This document shows positions 61,773 through 64,000 of a DNA stretch of 64,000 bases, one piece after another. The notes under the pieces were generated by a model. That model saw only the letters and a program-made list of their open reading frames with translations. It did no database searches and was not told where the DNA came from. Position 1 is the first letter of the stretch, and each line of letters starts with the position of its first letter. The position numbers were made by a program, and so were the translations under genes. The DNA comes from Oscarella lobularis (taxonomy: Eukaryota; Porifera; Homoscleromorpha; Homosclerophorida; Oscarellidae): the NCBI RefSeq assembly GCF_947507565.1, contig NC_089189.1, positions 1-64,000 of the forward strand, written 5' to 3'.

Positions 61773-63788
61773 TTAAAATTCATTGGGAGTAATTGTTGGC
61801 AGTTCAACCGCGGTCGTTTCGCTGCCACTTATAAGAATTCCTCGTTGCCACATTTGATGTTCCGTCGCCCCGGAAACCAATTTTCGGAAACCACGCCCAT
61901 GTTTCTTATCATTCAGCCAATTTCCCGTATACGTAGTCCCAACCAGAGAAGTCTCCTTCCCTTTTCCGTGTTTCTAAAGAAACAAAAATGTATGCCAATA
62001 TTTTCAAATATTATTTATACCATTCCTTCCTGCCATTCCCCGTCATATTTCCCGCGTGTCGTTACCTCGGCTCCCTTACCGTGTCTCCGCCCATTTTCCC
62101 ATTCTCCATCATACATCGTAGCCCCGTTCAATTTACTCATAAAGAGCCCCTTCCCGTGCATTTTATCTCCCTTCCACTGGCCCTTATACGTCGTACCACC
62201 GCCCCAATCCATTTTCCCCTCTCCCTCACGAACATTCTCACACCACTTGCCCTTGTATTGAAAGCCACTCGAATAAGTCATCACTCCCTCACCATGCCTC
62301 TAAATAAAAATACGAAATAATACCTATTTAATTATTATTGATTTATATACCATTCCATTGAGAGTTTCTCCTTCATAGCGCGATTTATCAGCGTACGTAA
62401 ACGTCCCCTTTCCAGTGATGCAATCGCTCTTAAACTGCCCTTCGTATACGTCCCCATTAGCAAAGGTAAAAACACCAATACCATGACGCTGATTAAATAA
62501 TCAATATCGTAACTATAGCACGTGATCTATTGCTTACTTTTCCGCTATTCCATTGTCCGTCATAGACGTCTCCGTTGCTGTATTTACACTTTCCTTGCAA
62601 GTGGGGACGATCCTCCACCCATCGTCCGTCATACTCTTCACCGTTCGTTCCCGTATATACACCATGACCATTACGCTGATACAAAATTAAATATTTTAGC
62701 TATTCAATTCCTCTAAGTCTCTTATTTGATTCTTTTTCCACAGTCCGTTGTATGTGGAACCGTCGGCATACGTCATTTTGCCACGCCCCTCAAGGACATT
62801 ATTTCGAAACTGCCCTCTAATAATTAAATAAGTGAATTCCTAGATTGCTATAGGAAATTACTTGTAAACATTTCCAGACAGAAAATGCATTTCTCCGTCT
62901 CCGTTTCTCTACACAAATAGAGAGATACTTAGTAGCTAATTGATTGCATGTGCCATTCTACCTGAGATTCTTTCCAATTTCCTTCGTATTTAGATTTCAT
63001 GGAGGACGACTGCCACACCCCTTTCCCTTCAATTTCTCCGTTAACAAAAGTCCCTTCAAAACGATCCCCACTAGCAAACTCAATAACAGCCTAAACCCAA
63101 TTATATAATCATTTAAAACTAGATATATCATTGTCTACTTTTCCGTGTTTAACCCCATCCTTCCACTGCCCCTTATAAACGTCATCATTGCAGTATCTCA
63201 TCTCCCCATACCCACCTGAAAAAATCAGTTAAATTTGCCCTAAAATATTCTATTGATCTTATTAACTGGGCATGTCTTCTTCCCAGTGTCCCTTATATCG
63301 TTCTCCCGTATTATAAGTCAACTCTCCTTCCCCACATCGTTCATCTTCAACCCAATCCCCCTAAGTAGCATTTTATATATATCGCGATATTACGTCACTT
63401 TTATTTTTTACAGAGTAGCTCGTTTTATTGGGTCACGTGAGATGACCACGTCCATGACGCTGAAACCAATTAAATTAATAAATAATAATAGTCTATACAC
63501 TATTACCTTGGCATCATTCCATTGCCCTACGTAATGGGAACCGTTTTTATAATGAAAAGCAGCAGCGCGAATTTCTAATAACAAATAAAATAATATTTCC
63601 TATCTACGTGCACGTGGACTAACGAATTTCAATTTTCTCGCCGGAATTCGACTTCCCAGCGCACTGGCGAAGATATCCTTGCACGGAATCATTCAATTTC
63701 TGAAGCCAAAGTTTCTTCTCGTTCCTCGAACGACAATAGATCGTGTAGGGACGATCAGGAGTAAAAATCTCAATGGCATCCTCTCGCG
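61773..63788 (-). pseudogene. PH - MORN-repeat gene copy with in-frame TGA, 5'-truncated
   Basis: From the 5' side: an exon (63624-63788) with the end of a PH domain (AIEIFTPDRPYTIYCRSRNE, KKLWLQKLNDSVQGYL), then MORN exons ([83 protein letters not shown] and so on), ending TAVELPTITPNEF. In the RHGRGHLT exon the codon where MORN repeats have Trp is TGA (63433-63435), followed by in-frame PNKTSYS. The PH domain lacks its first half; the sequence runs into the TTC39 fragment at about 63825. A PH-then-MORN order occurs in alsin-type RhoGEFs, but that identity is uncertain. It is likely a pseudogene unless the stop is an assembly error. 61494-61772 holds TCACGTGA and a possible 5' exon of the ROCO gene with a short uORF. 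Confidence 0.78.
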
Positions 63789-63824
63789 CTAAGAAAAAAA
63801 ATACCAAACGTAGATAATCAATAG

Positions 63825-64000
63825 CTAGCCAATGATCAAAAGAATGACTAAGAAACCCTTATGTCTTACTACTAGTCTGTGTGAGTCCCTACTCAAATTA
63901 CGATTTTTCTATTCTACTACGTTTTGTTCGTCATCTGTCTAATATTTATTCGCCGCGAAAAAAATCGTTTTGACTGCATGGAACTGCGTTGGTGCGAACT
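63825..64000. repeat. Segmental duplication, start of unit 3
   Basis: From TAGCCAATGATCAAAAGAAT (the TTC39 exon end) onward the text follows unit 1 (49092-49263) with only a handful of differences, clearly closer to unit 1 than to unit 2. It is cut off by the end of the window. Confidence 0.92.

Larger units (their letters stand above)
55425..63824. repeat. Segmental duplication, unit 2
   Basis: Starts with the TTC39 fragment and ends after the PH exon of the MORN gene. It is about 1.9 kb longer than unit 1, mainly because the Kelch gene has the Roc-COR exon and the MORN gene keeps more 5' exons. The left junction shares CAAA with both partners, suggesting micro-homology joining. Confidence 0.9.

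Overview
The window is one chromosome end of a metazoan nuclear genome. It opens with about 660 bp of (CCCTAA)n, the animal telomere repeat read inward. The genes are intron-rich with very short introns (mostly 45-100 nt) and tightly packed. Several belong to animal-specific families: Dixin (DIX plus CH domains), ADAM10, talin, kappaB-Ras, class V myosin and GM2 activator. This compactness fits a sponge, perhaps a homoscleromorph; the phylum-level guess is inference. All exon borders were placed by eye from splice signals and reading-frame continuity.

Layout. 1-5.4 kb: telomere, subtelomeric repeats that each restart after a fixed boundary motif, a minisatellite and a purine-rich element with terminal inverted repeats. 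5.6-7.9 kb: an AAA-ATPase-like/PD-(D/E)XK protein of a mostly bacterial family, now split by introns and carrying a mitochondrial-type N-terminus. 8.4-10.3 kb: the last seven exons of talin (minus strand) with no upstream exons. 10.4-12.7 kb: tandem repeats, a decayed interstitial telomere tract, and a second copy of the block found next to the terminal telomere, which looks like an older chromosome end. 12.7-34.1 kb: a dense run of SCARB/LIMP-2-like, M6P-receptor-like, LSM7, CHTOP, MRPL4, AP-3 sigma, Golgi alpha-mannosidase II, a MORN protein, kappaB-Ras, GM2 activator and myosin V. Seven of these act in the Golgi, endosome or lysosome system. 34.1-37.5 kb: repeats and a 737-bp inverted-repeat element with a 9-bp target-site duplication. 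37.5-49.1 kb: a NAXE first-exon fragment, pyruvate kinase, Dixin, ADAM10 (with a U12-type AT-AC intron and a possible CUE-like tail exon) and TTC39.

49-64 kb is the most striking part: a tandem segmental duplication whose unit holds the TTC39 3' end, an unidentified minus-strand segment, a very large minus-strand Kelch gene and a PH/MORN gene. The first ~760 residues of the two Kelch genes are nearly the same, but their C-terminal halves differ completely. Unit 1 encodes Kelch-X-Death-protein kinase; unit 2 encodes Kelch-X-Roc-COR-Death. This is a pair of signalling receptors or scaffolds sharing a sensor half and carrying alternative output modules. A third unit starts at about 63.8 kb and runs off the window. 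The accompanying TTC39 and MORN parts are broken fragments, so the duplication seems to have kept the Kelch genes while the neighbours decayed.
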